This document shows, piece by piece, positions 34,037 to 44,830 of a stretch of 64,000 nt of DNA. Source of the stretch: Jonesiaceae bacterium BS-20 (lineage in GTDB: Bacteria > Actinomycetota > Actinomycetes > Actinomycetales > Cellulomonadaceae); assembly GCA_039995105.1 (NCBI GenBank), contig CP146203.1:1426001-1490000 (forward strand), written 5' to 3'. The stretch's first letter is position 1. The number at the start of each line of letters is the position of its first letter. Made by a program: the position numbers and the translations under genes. A model generated the notes under the pieces. It did not search any database. It worked only from the letters and a program-made list of their open reading frames with translations, and was not told where the DNA came from.

Positions 34037-36295
34037 CTAAAGCAGCTCTTTCGGGTCCAACACCACATTGACCAGCGCCGCCGAGCGTCGGGCACTGGCT
34101 ATGCTCTGCATGGCACGGATCGCCCTCGCAAGTTGGCGTCCTTGACCAACCGGAACCCGGATGATCGCGCGGACTACCGAGTCCATAGTTCCTATGGCTG
34201 CTGTCGGTACCCGGTCCTCGGCTCGGACCCGGCCCATCTTTGGCCCCGGGGTTTCGATTTCTACGGGCCCCAAGACCGAACCGCCGTTTGGGAGGTGCAA
34301 CGCAGCCAAAAACTGAGCCACGGCAAGACGTTCACCCGTCACCGAGGCCACCCGCCAGGCCGGTGGCATGTTTAGCTCAAACCGTTGTTCCAGTTCTCGG
34401 TCTGCCATACCTATGGGATCCCAGCGCACGAGGGCCGCGGTGGGAACGGCGGAGCCTTGCCCTACCAAATACACTTCCCCACCAAACTGGGTGGACCGCA
34501 CCAACGAGGATGTACCCAGCCACCGATCGAGTGTCTCTTGGTCCGCGTACAAGCCGGTTCCGGCCGAGCCCACTTGGGCATCGAGAATCACCCCAAGGAC
34601 ATACCCGCCCTCAGCGAGCGGCTCAGCCCCGGGTGTGGCAATCACCAACGCGGGTGCCCGCGTGACGGAGTCGATGATGCCACCTTGCGACTTAGCCCCG
34701 GAGACCTTGATCGAGGTTTGCGGAAATGCTCGCCCTAACTCTTCTGCTGTGCGGTCTGAGCCCATCCGCATGGCGCGTAGGTTGGGGCTATGACACTGAC
34801 TACAGGCCCAGTTGCCGGCCAAGGCGCCGCACCATTTACATTGAGGCGTACCACCGGCGGCTTGGACGCTCAACGGTCCGTGACACTGTCCACAGTGCGC
34901 GGCCGTGCGACAGTTGGCGCACGCAACCAGTGGAATGTACCCGGCCCGAGGCACGCTAATGAGCACGGGGCCGTGTGCTAGCGCTTGAGAAATCTTGGAC
35001 CAAACCCGGCTCGGCAGGCGACCCTGAGCGGCACGCCCATCCCGCTCGAGCTCGTAGTCTCCGTAGGACAGTACCCGTGGCGTGCGCTGACGCACCGTCG
35101 CCCGGTCAGCCTTGAGGTCATGGGCCCAACCCGAATGCACAAGCGCCTGGGCGTGCACGGAACGTCCAATCCCACCAATCAGCAGGGCCGCACTAAACTG
35201 CTCAGAACGCAGCGCAAGTACTTCTCGGACATGACTATAAGGCGCCTGGAGCTCTTGGTGGGACTCGTCGCCATCGCTCCAGCAGGCAACCAAACCAAGG
35301 TTAGTAACGGGCGCGAACGCCGCTCCTCGCGTGCCAATGACAATGTTGACGGCCCCCGTGAGCGCGGCCAGGTACGACCGGTAGCGGGGTGTGGCTCCCA
35401 TGTCGTGGGTAAGCCGAACGTAGTCCGCACTGCCATCACCCAGCTTCCCTGATTGCACGGTGAACTGTGTAAACCCGTGCAGGTCAAGGGCGTGCGCAAA
35501 GCGGGAGACTTCGCGTGAAGTCGGCAAGATAATGAGGGCACCGCGGCCACCAGAGCGCGCTGACTCAATCGCTTCAATCAGCGCGAGCATCCAGTGCTCA
35601 ACATCCTGTGCCGGTTCCGCCCCACCTGTTTCATGGTCCGGGTGTGCACTCGTGGGTGGATTAAGCCCGGGCAACGCCGTCCAAACCGCACGTGGCGCGC
35701 CGCCTGCTGCCAGATGTTCCAGAAAGGCGGTTCCTGCCCCGTAGACCTGCCAGTTTCCCACGCTTGGAGTATTGGTCCCACCGGTCGCGGGATTACCACC
35801 TAAGTCGGCGTAGGCGGAAGTCGTGTCTTGGATCGTGCCCGTGGGGCGAGGAAAGAACTCCTTCTCCACTTTGGCGGCACGCGGCGGCACAGCCAACCGC
35901 AGGGTGTCGCTCATGGTCCCGGCGTAATAATTAGCGACCAATCCGCACAGCGCAAACGTCTGCTCGGTAACGATCGGTCCCTGCGAAACCACCGACTTTA
36001 GCTGCGCTAACTTGCCCCTATGGTCAGAGGTAGCAACCCGGTCAAATACGTATCCGCTCAGCGTTTGGGCTCCGAAGGGCACCTTGACCCTAGAACCGAC
36101 TTCCGCGCTGAGACTCAGGGCCTCTGGAACCAGGTAGTCAAACGTCTGGTCAAGATGCAGGGGTACCTTTTCCACGTACACCCTGGCAATTGGATTTTGG
36201 GATGCAATCGGAGCGACTCCGACCGGTAGGCGTGGCTCCGCAATGTCCAGACCGGGCAGCATAAATTGCTCACCTTGGCCCAAATCATCAGTCAT
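34037..36295 (-). CDS. priA: Probable replication restart protein PriA (helicase motifs lost)
   Basis: A 752-aa PriA homologue. The 3'-DNA-binding domain (ARVYVEKVPLHLDQTFDYLVPEAL) and the zinc-binding region (CANCRTAAHCGQCHGPL, CKWCGALAGNWACSQCHSP) are intact, but the Walker A GxGKT motif is missing and the DEEH box is replaced by DGDESHQE. This is the known actinobacterial form, presumed to act as a primosome scaffold rather than as a helicase. The ATG at 36295 (MTDDLGQGEQF) is preferred over an upstream TTG. It lies 60 nt downstream of metK. Confidence 0.88.
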   Translation of the reverse strand: MTDDLGQGEQFMLPGLDIAEPRLPVGVAPIASQNPIARVYVEKVPLHLDQTFDYLVPEALSLSAEVGSRVKVPFGAQTLSGYVFDRVATSDHRGKLAQLKSVVSQGPIVTEQTFALCGLVANYYAGTMSDTLRLAVPPRAAKVEKEFFPRPTGTIQDTTSAYADLGGNPATGGTNTPSVGNWQVYGAGTAFLEHLAAGGAPRAVWTALPGLNPPTSAHPDHETGGAEPAQDVEHWMLALIEAIESARSGGRGALIILPTSREVSRFAHALDLHGFTQFTVQSGKLGDGSADYVRLTHDMGATPRYRSYLAALTGAVNIVIGTRGAAFAPVTNLGLVACWSDGDESHQELQAPYSHVREVLALRSEQFSAALLIGGIGRSVHAQALVHSGWAHDLKADRATVRQRTPRVLSYGDYELERDGRAAQGRLPSRVWSKISQALAHGPVLISVPRAGYIPLVACANCRTAAHCGQCHGPLSVQAAGGTPQCKWCGALAGNWACSQCHSPNLRAMRMGSDRTAEELGRAFPQTSIKVSGAKSQGGIIDSVTRAPALVIATPGAEPLAEGGYVLGVILDAQVGSAGTGLYADQETLDRWLGTSSLVRSTQFGGEVYLVGQGSAVPTAALVRWDPIGMADRELEQRFELNMPPAWRVASVTGERLAVAQFLAALHLPNGGSVLGPVEIETPGPKMGRVRAEDRVPTAAIGTMDSVVRAIIRVPVGQGRQLARAIRAMQSIASARRSAALVNVVLDPKELL

Positions 36296-36355
36296 TGCTT
36301 CCCGCTCCCGCCTATGCCTCGATTCGGCCAAACGGCCAATACCACCGAGGTTATC

Positions 36356-37549
36356 TCACAGGGCTGACAGGAGGTCCTGAACCTTGTCGGTGCGTTCCCA
36401 AGTGAATGTCTCTAGTTCCCGGCCAAAGTGCCCGTATGCGGCCGTGCGACGGTAGATTGGGCGCAGCAGATCAAGGCCTTCGACGATCGCGGCCGGGCGC
36501 AGGTCAAACACCTTGTTGATAGCGGCTTCAATGCGGTGGGTTGGCACCGTTTCGGTGCCGAACGTTTCAATGTAAAGACCAACCGGCTCGGCCTTGCCAA
36601 TGGCATAGGCAACCTGAATCTCACAACGCTTGGCTAGACCAGCTGCAACCACGTTCTTGGCTACCCAACGGGTCGCATAGGCGGCGCTGCGGTCAACCTT
36701 TGACGGGTCCTTGCCAGAGAAGGCTCCACCACCGTGGCGGGCGGCTCCACCATAAGTGTCAACAATGATCTTGCGCCCGGTCAGCCCCGCGTCCCCCATC
36801 GGGCCGCCAATCTCAAAGTTGCCAGTTGGGTTTACATAGAGTTTGTAGTCGCTGAAGTCAACGTTTAGCGACTCAAGGACCGGGATAACGATCCGGTCGG
36901 CTACGTCGCGCTGCAATTGATCCTGGTCCATGTCTGGCCCGTGCTGTGTTGACAGCACTACGTTATCAATCGCTACAGGACGGTCCCCGTCGTAGCGCAC
37001 GGTGACTTGAGTCTTGCCGTCCGGGCGCAAGTTTGCGATGTGGTTGTCCTTGCGCGCCGCTGCGAGCTCTTCAGCCAGGCGGTGTGCAGCAAAGATTGGC
37101 ATGGGCATCAACGTCTTGGTCTCATCGGTTGCATACCCAAACATGATGCCTTGGTCGCCCGCACCCTGGTGAGAATACTCGTCTACGAGTGCCCCCTCCT
37201 GGCGTGATTCAAGTGCGTTGTTGACGCCGGCGGCGATGTCGCGGGACTGTTGGCCGATCGAGATGGTGACACCACAGGAGTCACCGTCAAACCCAATAGC
37301 GGAAGAGGTGTACCCGATATCCTTGATGACCTCGCGGACAATCTGTGGGATCTCCACGTAGGTCTGGGAGTCCACCTCCCCTGCAACATGGACCATGCCG
37401 GTCGTTACCAAGGTTTCAACCGCAACACGTGAGGTGGGGTCCTGCGCAAGCAGGGCGTCGAGGATGGCGTCAGAGATTTGATCGCACACTTTGTCCGGGT
37501 GGCCTTCGGTCACGGATTCGGACGTAAAGAGGCGCATCATGTCATTCAT
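36356..37549 (-). CDS. metK: S-adenosylmethionine synthetase
   Basis: Makes S-adenosylmethionine from ATP and methionine. A protein of about 397 aa with [46 protein letters not shown] (the GAGDQG motif), [21 protein letters not shown] and [19 protein letters not shown]; all catalytic-site blocks are present. The start is ambiguous among three close ATGs (37549, 37540, 37537); TATTCT lies 7 nt before 37549. No SAM riboswitch is visible in the short upstream region. Confidence 0.95.
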   Translation of the reverse strand: MNDMMRLFTSESVTEGHPDKVCDQISDAILDALLAQDPTSRVAVETLVTTGMVHVAGEVDSQTYVEIPQIVREVIKDIGYTSSAIGFDGDSCGVTISIGQQSRDIAAGVNNALESRQEGALVDEYSHQGAGDQGIMFGYATDETKTLMPMPIFAAHRLAEELAAARKDNHIANLRPDGKTQVTVRYDGDRPVAIDNVVLSTQHGPDMDQDQLQRDVADRIVIPVLESLNVDFSDYKLYVNPTGNFEIGGPMGDAGLTGRKIIVDTYGGAARHGGGAFSGKDPSKVDRSAAYATRWVAKNVVAAGLAKRCEIQVAYAIGKAEPVGLYIETFGTETVPTHRIEAAINKVFDLRPAAIVEGLDLLRPIYRRTAAYGHFGRELETFTWERTDKVQDLLSAL

Positions 37550-37643
37550 GCTCTTAAGAATACTGTGAACTGCCACAATGTATGAAGTCGGTTTGCCAGT
37601 TGTCCACGCAGATCACTATGGCGTTGTTCACTTTGGTTTGTGA

Positions 37644-38837
37644 CTAACCCAATTGAAGCGCCCTGCTCAAGATTTCCCGGGCAATTTCGCGCTTGCTTCC
37701 CTGCGCGGTCCCCAAAACTTCACCATCCTTGCCCACAAAGGTGACCGAGTTAGTGGGCTGCCCAAACCCGATGTTTGGACCCACCTCGTTGACTACCAAA
37801 AGGTTGGCTGCTTTACGGATAGCCTTGGCCCGCCCGTGGAAGAGCACGTCACCGTCTTGATCACCGGTCTCTGCCGCAAAACCAACGATTACTTGGCTGG
37901 AATTGGTCCGGGCGGCAACAAGACCCGCCAAGATATCCGGGTTCTTAACCAGGGTAAGCGTCATGGTGTCTTCATTCGCGGTCTTCTTGATCTTTCCCTC
38001 AACCTGGGCTTGAGGCCTAAAATCAGCAACCGCAGCGGCCATGATGATGATGTCTGCCTCACCAGCCAAACCTTCGATCGCCCGTTGCATCTCGAGTGCA
38101 CTTGGGGCCTGGACAACATCTAGACCGTCCGGGATCGGGACCGTAATGTTTGCAGCCACAAGGGTCACATGCGCTCCCCTACCTTTTGCCTCGGATGCGA
38201 GGCAGACCCCCTGCAATCCGCTGCTGCGGTTGCCCAAGAAACGTACCGGGTCCAGTGGTTCCTGGGTGCCACCGGCAGAGATGATCACGCGCTTGCCGGC
38301 CAGGTCTTGGACTGGACTTGCTGCTGCCATTGCCTGAGCAAAAATATCCTCGGGCTCTGGCAATCTACCCAAACCGGTGTCCTTACCGGTGAGCCTGCCA
38401 CTAGCCGGCGGAATTACAATGAACCCTCTGGACTTCAGCGTGGCAATGTTTGCTTGGATGGCTGGGTTGTGCCACATTTCGGTGTGCATTGCGGGGGCAA
38501 CCACCACTGGGCACGTAGCCGTCAAGATGCTCGCGGTCAGCAGGTCATCTGCACGCCCCGCCGCAATTCGAGCGATAATATCTGCGGTAGCGGGCGCAAT
38601 GACCAACAGCTGCGCACTCTTGCCAAGGTCAACGTGAGCCACGCTATCAACATCTTGAAATACGGAGGTAGTGACCGGCTCCCCCGACAGCGCCTCCCAC
38701 GTGGGTGCACCAACAAACTTGAGTGCGGCATCGGTCGGCATGACCCGCACATGATGCCCGGCTTCTTTGAACAACCTCAGCAGCAAGACTGCTTTGTAGG
38801 CGGCGATCCCGCCGCTAACCCCAAGAACTACCCGCAT
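37644..38837 (-). CDS. coaBC: Bifunctional phosphopantothenoylcysteine decarboxylase/synthase
   Basis: Two consecutive steps of coenzyme A synthesis. The 397-aa fusion has the CoaC flavin-dependent decarboxylase first (VVLGVSGGIAAYKAVLLLRLF, APAMHTEMWHNPA with the catalytic His and substrate-binding motif), then the CoaB ligase (VIISAGGTQEPLDPVRFLGNRSSG, KIKK lysines, LLVVNEVG). A GGGGCAGG ribosome-binding site precedes the ATG. It follows rpoZ after a terminator, and metK starts only about 95 nt downstream. Confidence 0.95.
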   Translation of the reverse strand: MRVVLGVSGGIAAYKAVLLLRLFKEAGHHVRVMPTDAALKFVGAPTWEALSGEPVTTSVFQDVDSVAHVDLGKSAQLLVIAPATADIIARIAAGRADDLLTASILTATCPVVVAPAMHTEMWHNPAIQANIATLKSRGFIVIPPASGRLTGKDTGLGRLPEPEDIFAQAMAAASPVQDLAGKRVIISAGGTQEPLDPVRFLGNRSSGLQGVCLASEAKGRGAHVTLVAANITVPIPDGLDVVQAPSALEMQRAIEGLAGEADIIIMAAAVADFRPQAQVEGKIKKTANEDTMTLTLVKNPDILAGLVAARTNSSQVIVGFAAETGDQDGDVLFHGRAKAIRKAANLLVVNEVGPNIGFGQPTNSVTFVGKDGEVLGTAQGSKREIAREILSRALQLG

Positions 38838-38882
38838 GCCTGCCCCAAATCTTTATGCGCCACGAACAACAGGTTAAATACA

Positions 38883-38923
38883 AAAGAAAATCTCCGCCTT
38901 GATGATAATTCAAGACGGAGATG
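38883..38923 (-). terminator. Terminator of the mihF-gmk-rpoZ transcript
   Basis: On the minus strand ATCTCCG-T-CTTG pairs with CAAG-G-CGGAGAT around a 9-nt loop (one internal mismatch), followed by TTTTCTTTTG. Placed right after rpoZ. Confidence 0.8.
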
Positions 38924-38948
38924 ATCTAAGTTATTAAGCGGTCCAAAA

Positions 38949-39224
38949 TCAGATGTCTTCTGGATCCTCGTGCTGCTCAATAGTGAGCAGACCCTCGTTG
39001 ATTTCACGCAGCGCAATTGAAAGTGGCTTCTCTTGGTTACGGGTATCAACTAGTGGGCCAACGTACTCAAGCAGTCCCTCGTGGAGCTGTGAGTAGTAGG
39101 CGTTGATCTGACGTGCACGCTTTGCCGCGTAGATCACCAGCGCATACTTTGAATCCGCCTTGTTTAGCAGGTCATCAATAGGCGGGTTAGTGATGCCGAT
39201 AGGGGCTGCAACAGTTCCAGACAA
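38949..39224 (-). CDS. rpoZ: DNA-directed RNA polymerase omega subunit
   Basis: A 91-aa subunit that aids assembly of the beta' subunit. Sequence [34 protein letters not shown] and [19 protein letters not shown] are diagnostic. The only start that fits homologues is a TTG at 39224 with GGAG 6 nt upstream; the ATGs further upstream in this frame belong to gmk on a different frame and add unrelated residues. It lies 106 nt after gmk. Confidence 0.92.
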   Translation of the reverse strand: MSGTVAAPIGITNPPIDDLLNKADSKYALVIYAAKRARQINAYYSQLHEGLLEYVGPLVDTRNQEKPLSIALREINEGLLTIEQHEDPEDI

Positions 39225-39330
39225 AATGAACTCCGAAGTCTTGGGTTCGATTAACCGCTGCCGTTTAAAGCAAACTGCAAGCGAATGATCAAGTATAGCG
39301 CGATTTTGGGCGCTACATGTAAATAAGGGT

Positions 39331-39924
39331 CTAGCGCGGGGTGATTCCCATGTACGCCACAATTTCATCGGCGGCCCGGGCCACATCGTCATTAACCACA
39401 ATGTGGTCAAACTCGGCCTGGGCAGCCAACTCTACGCGGGCCGTTTCCAGCCGTCGTTCTTGCTCCTCGGGGCTCTCAGTGCCGCGTCCAACAAGCCGGC
39501 GCACGAGCTCCTCCCAACTCGGTGGAGCCAAGAAAATAAACTGGGCATCGGGCATTGATCCTTTCACCTGCCGCGCCCCTTGCAAATCAATTTCAAGCAT
39601 TGCCGGTACGCCCTGGGCAAGTTGCTCTTCAACCTGGGCACGCGGGGTGCCATAGCTGTTTTGCCCATGAACCACGGCCCATTCCAAAAGGTCACCGGAG
39701 TCGACCATCTCATGGAACCGTTGCGGCCCAACAAAGTGATAGTTCACCCCGTCGACCTCACCGGGACGCGGGTCACGGGTAGTTGCCGAAACCGACAACC
39801 AGATCTCGGGGTAACGCTTCCGCAATTCAGCTGTGATGGTGCCTTTACCCACCGCTGTGGGCCCCGCCATGACGGTTAATCTGCGGGGCCCACCAGCGAG
39901 CGTGGGTACAGTATTTGCGCTAAT
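39331..39924 (-). CDS. gmk: Guanylate kinase, probably with an ATT start codon
   Basis: Phosphorylates GMP to GDP. The core is clear: [10 protein letters not shown]-loop, [18 protein letters not shown] (GMP binding), [14 protein letters not shown] and [12 protein letters not shown]. The first ATG in frame (39870) falls inside the first beta strand (RLTV-MAGP) and has no ribosome-binding site. No ATG, GTG or TTG lies between it and the in-frame stop upstream; the plausible start is ATT at 39924 (2 nt after the mihF stop, preceded by AAAGG), giving a 197-aa protein with a normal N-terminus starting (M)[18 protein letters not shown] base error turning ATG into ATT is the alternative. Confidence 0.9.
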   Translation of the reverse strand: MSANTVPTLAGGPRRLTVMAGPTAVGKGTITAELRKRYPEIWLSVSATTRDPRPGEVDGVNYHFVGPQRFHEMVDSGDLLEWAVVHGQNSYGTPRAQVEEQLAQGVPAMLEIDLQGARQVKGSMPDAQFIFLAPPSWEELVRRLVGRGTESPEEQERRLETARVELAAQAEFDHIVVNDDVARAADEIVAYMGITPR

Positions 39925-39926
39925 GA

Positions 39927-40238
39927 CTATCCAAACCTTTCAACAAGCGCCGCACTTTGGTGAGGACCAAGTCCCCGGACTCTGCGGCTCTCTGCTATTC
40001 CGACCTCAGTCATGATAGCCCGAGCCTTGACCTTTCCTACACCCGGTAGGGATTCCAAGAGTGAAACAACCTTGAGTTTTCCAATGGCTTCCTCGGTCGC
40101 CCCCTTCTTGATTACCTGTGAAAGGACTAGGTCACCATTCTTGAGTTGGTTCTTCACGTCGGCACGAATGCGGCGTGCTTGAGCGGCCTTTTCAAGCGCA
40201 GCTGCTCGTTGCTCTGGGGTGAGTTCTGGTAATGGCAA
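39927..40238 (-). CDS. mihF: Integration host factor, actinobacterial type
   Basis: A 103-aa nucleoid-associated DNA-binding protein found only in actinobacteria. It has a basic N-terminal helix (ALEKAAQARRIRADVKNQLKNG) and a helix-hairpin-helix-like segment (LLESLPGVGKVKARAIMTEVGI). Its place directly before gmk and rpoZ is conserved across the phylum. A strong AGGAAGGTGA ribosome-binding site precedes the ATG. Confidence 0.92.
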   Translation of the reverse strand: MPLPELTPEQRAAALEKAAQARRIRADVKNQLKNGDLVLSQVIKKGATEEAIGKLKVVSLLESLPGVGKVKARAIMTEVGIAESRRVRGLGPHQSAALVERFG

Positions 40239-40470
40239 CTTAAGTCACCTTCCTAATGTGAGACGATTTTTGAACTTGGTTGTACTTGCGAACCTACTGG
40301 TAGACGGGCTATTCGGCAACAGTTAGCGGGCGACATTTGCTAATCAATTACGAATTACTGCCTATTTGGCCTGCATCCGCTGGCTATTTACCACAGAAAA
40401 ATCCCCGACACCACGACTGCTCAATCCATTTCTGGTCCAGGATCTAGTTCTCCAATTTGGCCGCAAACCC

Positions 40471-40484
40471 GCGTGATATCACGC
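40471..40484. repeat. Perfect 14-bp palindrome GCGTGATATCACGC
   Basis: A gap-free 7+7 palindrome in the mihF upstream region, 23 bp from the pyr terminator hairpin on the side away from pyrF. The form (GTGATATCAC core) resembles binding sites of homodimeric regulators, but no regulator can be assigned. Confidence 0.4.
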
Positions 40485-40506
40485 TTTCCCACCCTTTTTG
40501 CCAACG

Positions 40507-40548
40507 GAAAAGCCAGGTCGGTAACCACAATTTAGTACCGACCTGGCT
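40507..40548 (-). terminator. Rho-independent terminator of the pyr operon
   Basis: AGCCAGGTCGGTA (40511-40523) and TACCGACCTGGCT (40536-40548) form a perfect 13-bp stem with a 12-nt loop; on the minus strand it is followed by TTTTCC. It stops leftward transcripts from pyrF. Confidence 0.9.
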
Positions 40549-40603
40549 GTTGTCGAAGACTTGATCTGCGTAAAGATCAAAATTTTCTAATTTACGGGTG
40601 AAA

Positions 40604-41476
40604 TTACTGCAAAGCTAATTTCACATCTTGAGCCGCGTGCAACGCCGCAGTCAGCAGACCTGCCTTGTCCGGCCCCGCCTGTAGGACTCCTCGCGAGCTA
40701 GAGGCCAGGACGTTATGACGAGCCGTTCCAAATACCTCGAGCAGCTGAGCTGGACCGGCGCCCTGAGCTCCCACACCAGGGGCCAGGAATGCCCCGTTCA
40801 CCGCGGCTAAGTCAACGTCGAGATCGCGGGCAGCGCCGCCGATGGTGGCACCAACTACGAGGCCAATATCGCCCAGCTCACCACGTTGGCCTGCCGCGGC
40901 ATTGTGCTTTGCGGACTCCCGGGCCATTTGGCCAGCCACGGATACGCCGTGCTCATCGCGGGCGTGCTGAACCGTACGGCCCTGGGGGTTGGAAGTCAGA
41001 CACAGCACAAACAAGCCGCGCCCCGTCTGCCGTGCCAACTCGATCGCGGGATCCAAGGAGCCGAACCCCAGATACGGCGAGACAGTTAAAGCATCGCCGG
41101 CTAGTGGGGACCCGTCACGCAGGTAGGCGTCAGCGTACCCGGCCATGGTCGAGCCAATGTCTCCGCGCTTGGCATCAACGATCGTCAAGGTCCCAGCTGC
41201 GGCACTCGCCGCCAGCACGTCCTCGAGCACCTTGACGCCGACTGAGCCATGCCGCTCGAACAGCGCAGACTGCGGCTTAAAAGCTGCCACCCGTCCCCCA
41301 AGCGCCTCAACCACGGTCATGGAAAACTGCTGCAGACCCGCAGCGGTGTCCTCCAAGCCCCAGGCCTCGAGCAACCCCGGGTGGGGGTCAATACCCACGC
41401 ACAAGGGACCAAACTCGTCCATGGCGGCCCGTAGGCGCACCCCAAACGGGGTTGGCGGCAATTGATTCAAACTCAC
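40604..41476 (-). CDS. pyrF: Orotidine 5'-phosphate decarboxylase (subfamily 2)
   Basis: Last step of UMP synthesis. The 290-aa length and the active-site motif [21 protein letters not shown] (Lys and Asp residues) identify the longer subfamily 2 enzyme; [12 protein letters not shown] and [15 protein letters not shown] support it. GTG start preceded by GAAGGGAG; its first codon overlaps the carB stop (GTGA), coupling translation. Last gene of the pyr operon. Confidence 0.94.
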   Translation of the reverse strand: MSLNQLPPTPFGVRLRAAMDEFGPLCVGIDPHPGLLEAWGLEDTAAGLQQFSMTVVEALGGRVAAFKPQSALFERHGSVGVKVLEDVLAASAAAGTLTIVDAKRGDIGSTMAGYADAYLRDGSPLAGDALTVSPYLGFGSLDPAIELARQTGRGLFVLCLTSNPQGRTVQHARDEHGVSVAGQMARESAKHNAAAGQRGELGDIGLVVGATIGGAARDLDVDLAAVNGAFLAPGVGAQGAGPAQLLEVFGTARHNVLASSSRGVLQAGPDKAGLLTAALHAAQDVKLALQ

Positions 41477-44400
41477 AGTGCTCCCTTCGAAGCGGACAAG
41501 CTGTGCGCACCGTGTCCGGCAAGAGCATGCTCCTGCAGGCTGGTAACCTCAAAGGCTCCCTTACGCAGGGCCTCAATGGCCTGGACGGCGGCGTCTAGCT
41601 GTTGGATCGTCGTAAAGATTGGCTTATCTGCGGCCGTTACCGCGGCACGAATCTCGTAGCCGTCGGCACGTGCACTCTGACCGTTTGGCGTATTAATAAC
41701 CATGTCTACGCCGCCCTCGGTGATGAGGTCGATGATGGTATGCTGCCCATCCGCGGACCGACCATCGGAGTGCTTACGCACAATCGTGGACGTGATTCCG
41801 GAGCGACGCAAGACCTTCGAGGTGCCCTGCGTTGCCAGAATTTCGAACCCGAGCTCCTGGAGTCGCTTGATCGGAAACACGATTCCGCGTTTGTCCCGGT
41901 CGGCCACGGAGACAAAAACCTTGCCAGCGGTTGGCAGGCCACCATAGGCGGCAGCCTGGGACTTTGCAAAGGCGGTTGGGAAGTCGGTGTCAAAGCCCAT
42001 GACCTCACCGGTTGAGCGCATCTCCGGTCCAAGCACGGTGTCCACTGCAACGCCTTCCGTGGTACGGAAACGCTTGAATGGTAGGACAGCTTCCTTAACC
42101 GCGATCGGTGAATCGATGGTTGAGTCAGCGCCGTCTCCCGTGGCTGGCAAAATACCATCCGCACGCAGGGACGCAATGCTCTGTCCGGCCATCAGGAGCG
42201 CGGCCGCTTTAGCAAGCGGAACACCCGTTGCCTTAGCAACAAAAGGCACCGTTCGCGATGCCCGTGGGTTGGCTTCCAGCACGTACAAGATGTCTGAAAC
42301 CAGTGCATACTGCACGTTCATCAGTCCGCGCACACCAATGCCCTTTGCTAGGGCAAGGGTTGAGCGACGGATGCGATCAAGTTCGGCGTCTGAAAGAGAC
42401 ACCGGAGGCAGAACGCAGGCGGAGTCACCGGAGTGAATGCCGGCTTCCTCGATGTGTTCCATGATGCCGCCAACATACATGTCGGCGCCGTCATACAACA
42501 CGTCAACGTCGATTTCGAGTGCGCCGTCAAGGAAGCGGTCAATCAAAATCGGGGCCAGTGGACCACCCGAAAGCGCGGCCTCTCCGAGCGCACGTTCAAC
42601 GTAGCCGGTCAGTTGCTCGGTCGAGTACACAATTTCCATGCCGCGCCCGCCCAGAACATAGGACGGACGAACCAGAACCGGGTAGCCAATATCTTCTGCA
42701 ATCTCGATTGCCTCGGACAACGCCGTCGCGGTCCCAAACGCTGGGGCCGGAACCTTGGCTTCAGCCAGAACTCGACCAAATGCGGCCCGGTCCTCTGCGT
42801 TGTCGATTGCCTCGGGTGACGTACCAAGGATTGGGATACCAGCCTCTTGCAGACGCGCCGCAAGGCTCAGTGGGGTCTGTCCACCGAGTTGCACAATCAT
42901 GCCCTTGACCGGTCCTGCGGCGAGCTCTGCCTCATAGATCTCTAAGACATCCTCGAACGTTAGCGGCTCGAAGTACAGGCGGTTTGCGGTGTCATAATCC
43001 GTGGACACGGTCTCTGGGTTGCAGTTGACCATGATCGTCTCATAGTCGTCTTTGAGTGCCAACGCTGCGTGGACACAGGAGTAGTCAAACTCGATTCCCT
43101 GACCAATGCGGTTCGGTCCGGAACCCAAGATGATCACCGCTTCGCGGTCACGCGGCGAAACTTCGGTCTCCTGCTCGTATGTCGAGTAGTGGTACGGGGT
43201 CGTGGCTGCAAACTCAGCGGCGCAGGTGTCAACAGTCTTGAAGACCGGCAGAACGCCAAGTGCGTGCCGGACCTCGCGCACGGCTCCTTCCGCTGCTGCC
43301 TTGGTGCCCATGATGCCGCGCAGTGACGCGATTTGAGCATCGGAAAGACCGTGCCGCTTCGCAGCCCACAGCACCTCGTAGTTGAGCTGAGGTGCGTTTG
43401 CTACGTCCGCTGCTACCTCGTTCATGAGCTGGATCTGATCCAGGAACCAAGGATCAATCTTGGTGGCGTCAAAGACTTGCTCAATGGTTGCCCCGGCACG
43501 CAGAGCCTGCTGCACCTGGACCAACCGGTGCTCGGTTGGGCGCTCAATAACCTTGAGCAACTCGTCAAGGTCAGCGCCCGCTGGGACGTCGCCATCCCAG
43601 TGGAAGTTGGTGCCGGACTTGTCAACGGAACGCAGTGCCTTACCAAGGGCCTCGGTGAAGTTACGGCCAATTGACATGACCTCACCAACCGACTTCATGG
43701 TTGTGGTCAGGGTGTCATCCGCGGCCGGGAACTTTTCAAAGGCAAAGCGAGGAACCTTAACCACCGTGTAGTCAATGGTTGGTTCAAACGCCGCTGAGGT
43801 CGTTCCGGTAATATCGTTTGTGATCTCATCGAGGGTGTAACCAATCGCAACCTTGGCAGCGATCTTTGCAATCGGGTAACCGGTTGCCTTGGAAGCCAGC
43901 GCGGAGGAACGTGAAACGCGCGGGTTCATCTCGATTACGATCACGCGACCGGTCTGTGGATCGACCGCAAACTGGATGTTACATCCACCGGTTTCTACCC
44001 CGACCTCGCGGATAACCGCAATCGAGATGTCACGCAGGTTTTGGTATTCGCGGTCCGTCAACGTCAGCGCAGGAGCAACCGTAATGGAGTCACCCGTGTG
44101 CACTCCAACCGGGTCTACGTTCTCAATCGAGCAGATGACAACGACGTTGTCATTCTTGTCCCGCATGAGCTCAAACTCGTATTCCTTCCACCCCAAGATA
44201 GACTCTTCAAGGAGCACCTCGGTGGTTGGCGAGTAGTGCAGACCCTGGCCCACAATGCGGCGCAGGTCTTCTTCGGTGAATGCTATGCCCGAGCCCAAGC
44301 CGCCCATGGTGAAGGACGGGCGTACAACGATTGGGTAACCGAGGTCTTCAACGGCTACGAGCGCCTCATCGATCGTGTGGATGATTGCCGAGCGAGCCGA

Positions 44401-44826
44401 CTCACCACCACACTTCTCAACAACCTTCTTGAACTGCTCGCGGTCCTCACCCTTTTGAATTGCTGGGATCGAGGCGCCAATCAACTCCACGTTGTACTTT
44501 TCAAGGACACCGGCTTCATCCAGTGCAATCGCTGCGTTCAACGCGGTTTGGCCACCGAGCGTTGGCAGGAGCGCATCAGGGCGTTCCTTGGCAATGATCG
44601 TGGTCAGCACATCCGTGGTGATGGGCTCAATGTAGGTGGCGTCGGCGAACTCGGGGTCCGTCATGATGGTCGCTGGGTTGGAGTTCACCAGGATGACCCT
44701 GATGCCCTCTTCACGCAGGACGCGGCAGGCTTGGGTTCCCGAGTAGTCAAACTCGCAGGCTTGACCAATAACGATTGGTCCGGAACCGATGACCAGGACT
44801 GACTTAATATCTGTTCGTTTGCTCAT
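41473..44826 (-). CDS. carB: Carbamoyl-phosphate synthase large subunit
   Basis: An ATP-dependent synthetase feeding pyrimidine and arginine synthesis. The 1117-aa protein shows the duplicated ATP-grasp halves: [22 protein letters not shown] and [21 protein letters not shown] mark the two pre-ATP-grasp folds, [20 protein letters not shown] and [20 protein letters not shown] the two metal sites; the C-terminal MGS-like allosteric domain follows ([21 protein letters not shown]). It starts 4 nt after the carA stop. Confidence 0.96.
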   Translation of the reverse strand: MSKRTDIKSVLVIGSGPIVIGQACEFDYSGTQACRVLREEGIRVILVNSNPATIMTDPEFADATYIEPITTDVLTTIIAKERPDALLPTLGGQTALNAAIALDEAGVLEKYNVELIGASIPAIQKGEDREQFKKVVEKCGGESARSAIIHTIDEALVAVEDLGYPIVVRPSFTMGGLGSGIAFTEEDLRRIVGQGLHYSPTTEVLLEESILGWKEYEFELMRDKNDNVVVICSIENVDPVGVHTGDSITVAPALTLTDREYQNLRDISIAVIREVGVETGGCNIQFAVDPQTGRVIVIEMNPRVSRSSALASKATGYPIAKIAAKVAIGYTLDEITNDITGTTSAAFEPTIDYTVVKVPRFAFEKFPAADDTLTTTMKSVGEVMSIGRNFTEALGKALRSVDKSGTNFHWDGDVPAGADLDELLKVIERPTEHRLVQVQQALRAGATIEQVFDATKIDPWFLDQIQLMNEVAADVANAPQLNYEVLWAAKRHGLSDAQIASLRGIMGTKAAAEGAVREVRHALGVLPVFKTVDTCAAEFAATTPYHYSTYEQETEVSPRDREAVIILGSGPNRIGQGIEFDYSCVHAALALKDDYETIMVNCNPETVSTDYDTANRLYFEPLTFEDVLEIYEAELAAGPVKGMIVQLGGQTPLSLAARLQEAGIPILGTSPEAIDNAEDRAAFGRVLAEAKVPAPAFGTATALSEAIEIAEDIGYPVLVRPSYVLGGRGMEIVYSTEQLTGYVERALGEAALSGGPLAPILIDRFLDGALEIDVDVLYDGADMYVGGIMEHIEEAGIHSGDSACVLPPVSLSDAELDRIRRSTLALAKGIGVRGLMNVQYALVSDILYVLEANPRASRTVPFVAKATGVPLAKAAALLMAGQSIASLRADGILPATGDGADSTIDSPIAVKEAVLPFKRFRTTEGVAVDTVLGPEMRSTGEVMGFDTDFPTAFAKSQAAAYGGLPTAGKVFVSVADRDKRGIVFPIKRLQELGFEILATQGTSKVLRRSGITSTIVRKHSDGRSADGQHTIIDLITEGGVDMVINTPNGQSARADGYEIRAAVTAADKPIFTTIQQLDAAVQAIEALRKGAFEVTSLQEHALAGHGAHSLSASKGAL

Positions 44827-44830
44827 CTGA

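Larger units (their letters stand above)
40239..40603. other. Intergenic region between pyrF and mihF
   Basis: 365 bp without a gene. It should hold the mihF promoter, the terminator of the pyr operon (40507-40548) and a perfect 14-bp palindrome (40471-40484). The remainder is AT-richer than the neighbouring genes and shows no RNA gene or reading frame I can support. Confidence 0.7.

Noticed and set aside
38949-39410. 153-aa reading of rpoZ beginning at an ATG inside gmk
   Set aside because: The first 62 residues are gmk in the wrong frame; the TTG at 39224 with GGAG fits omega subunits.
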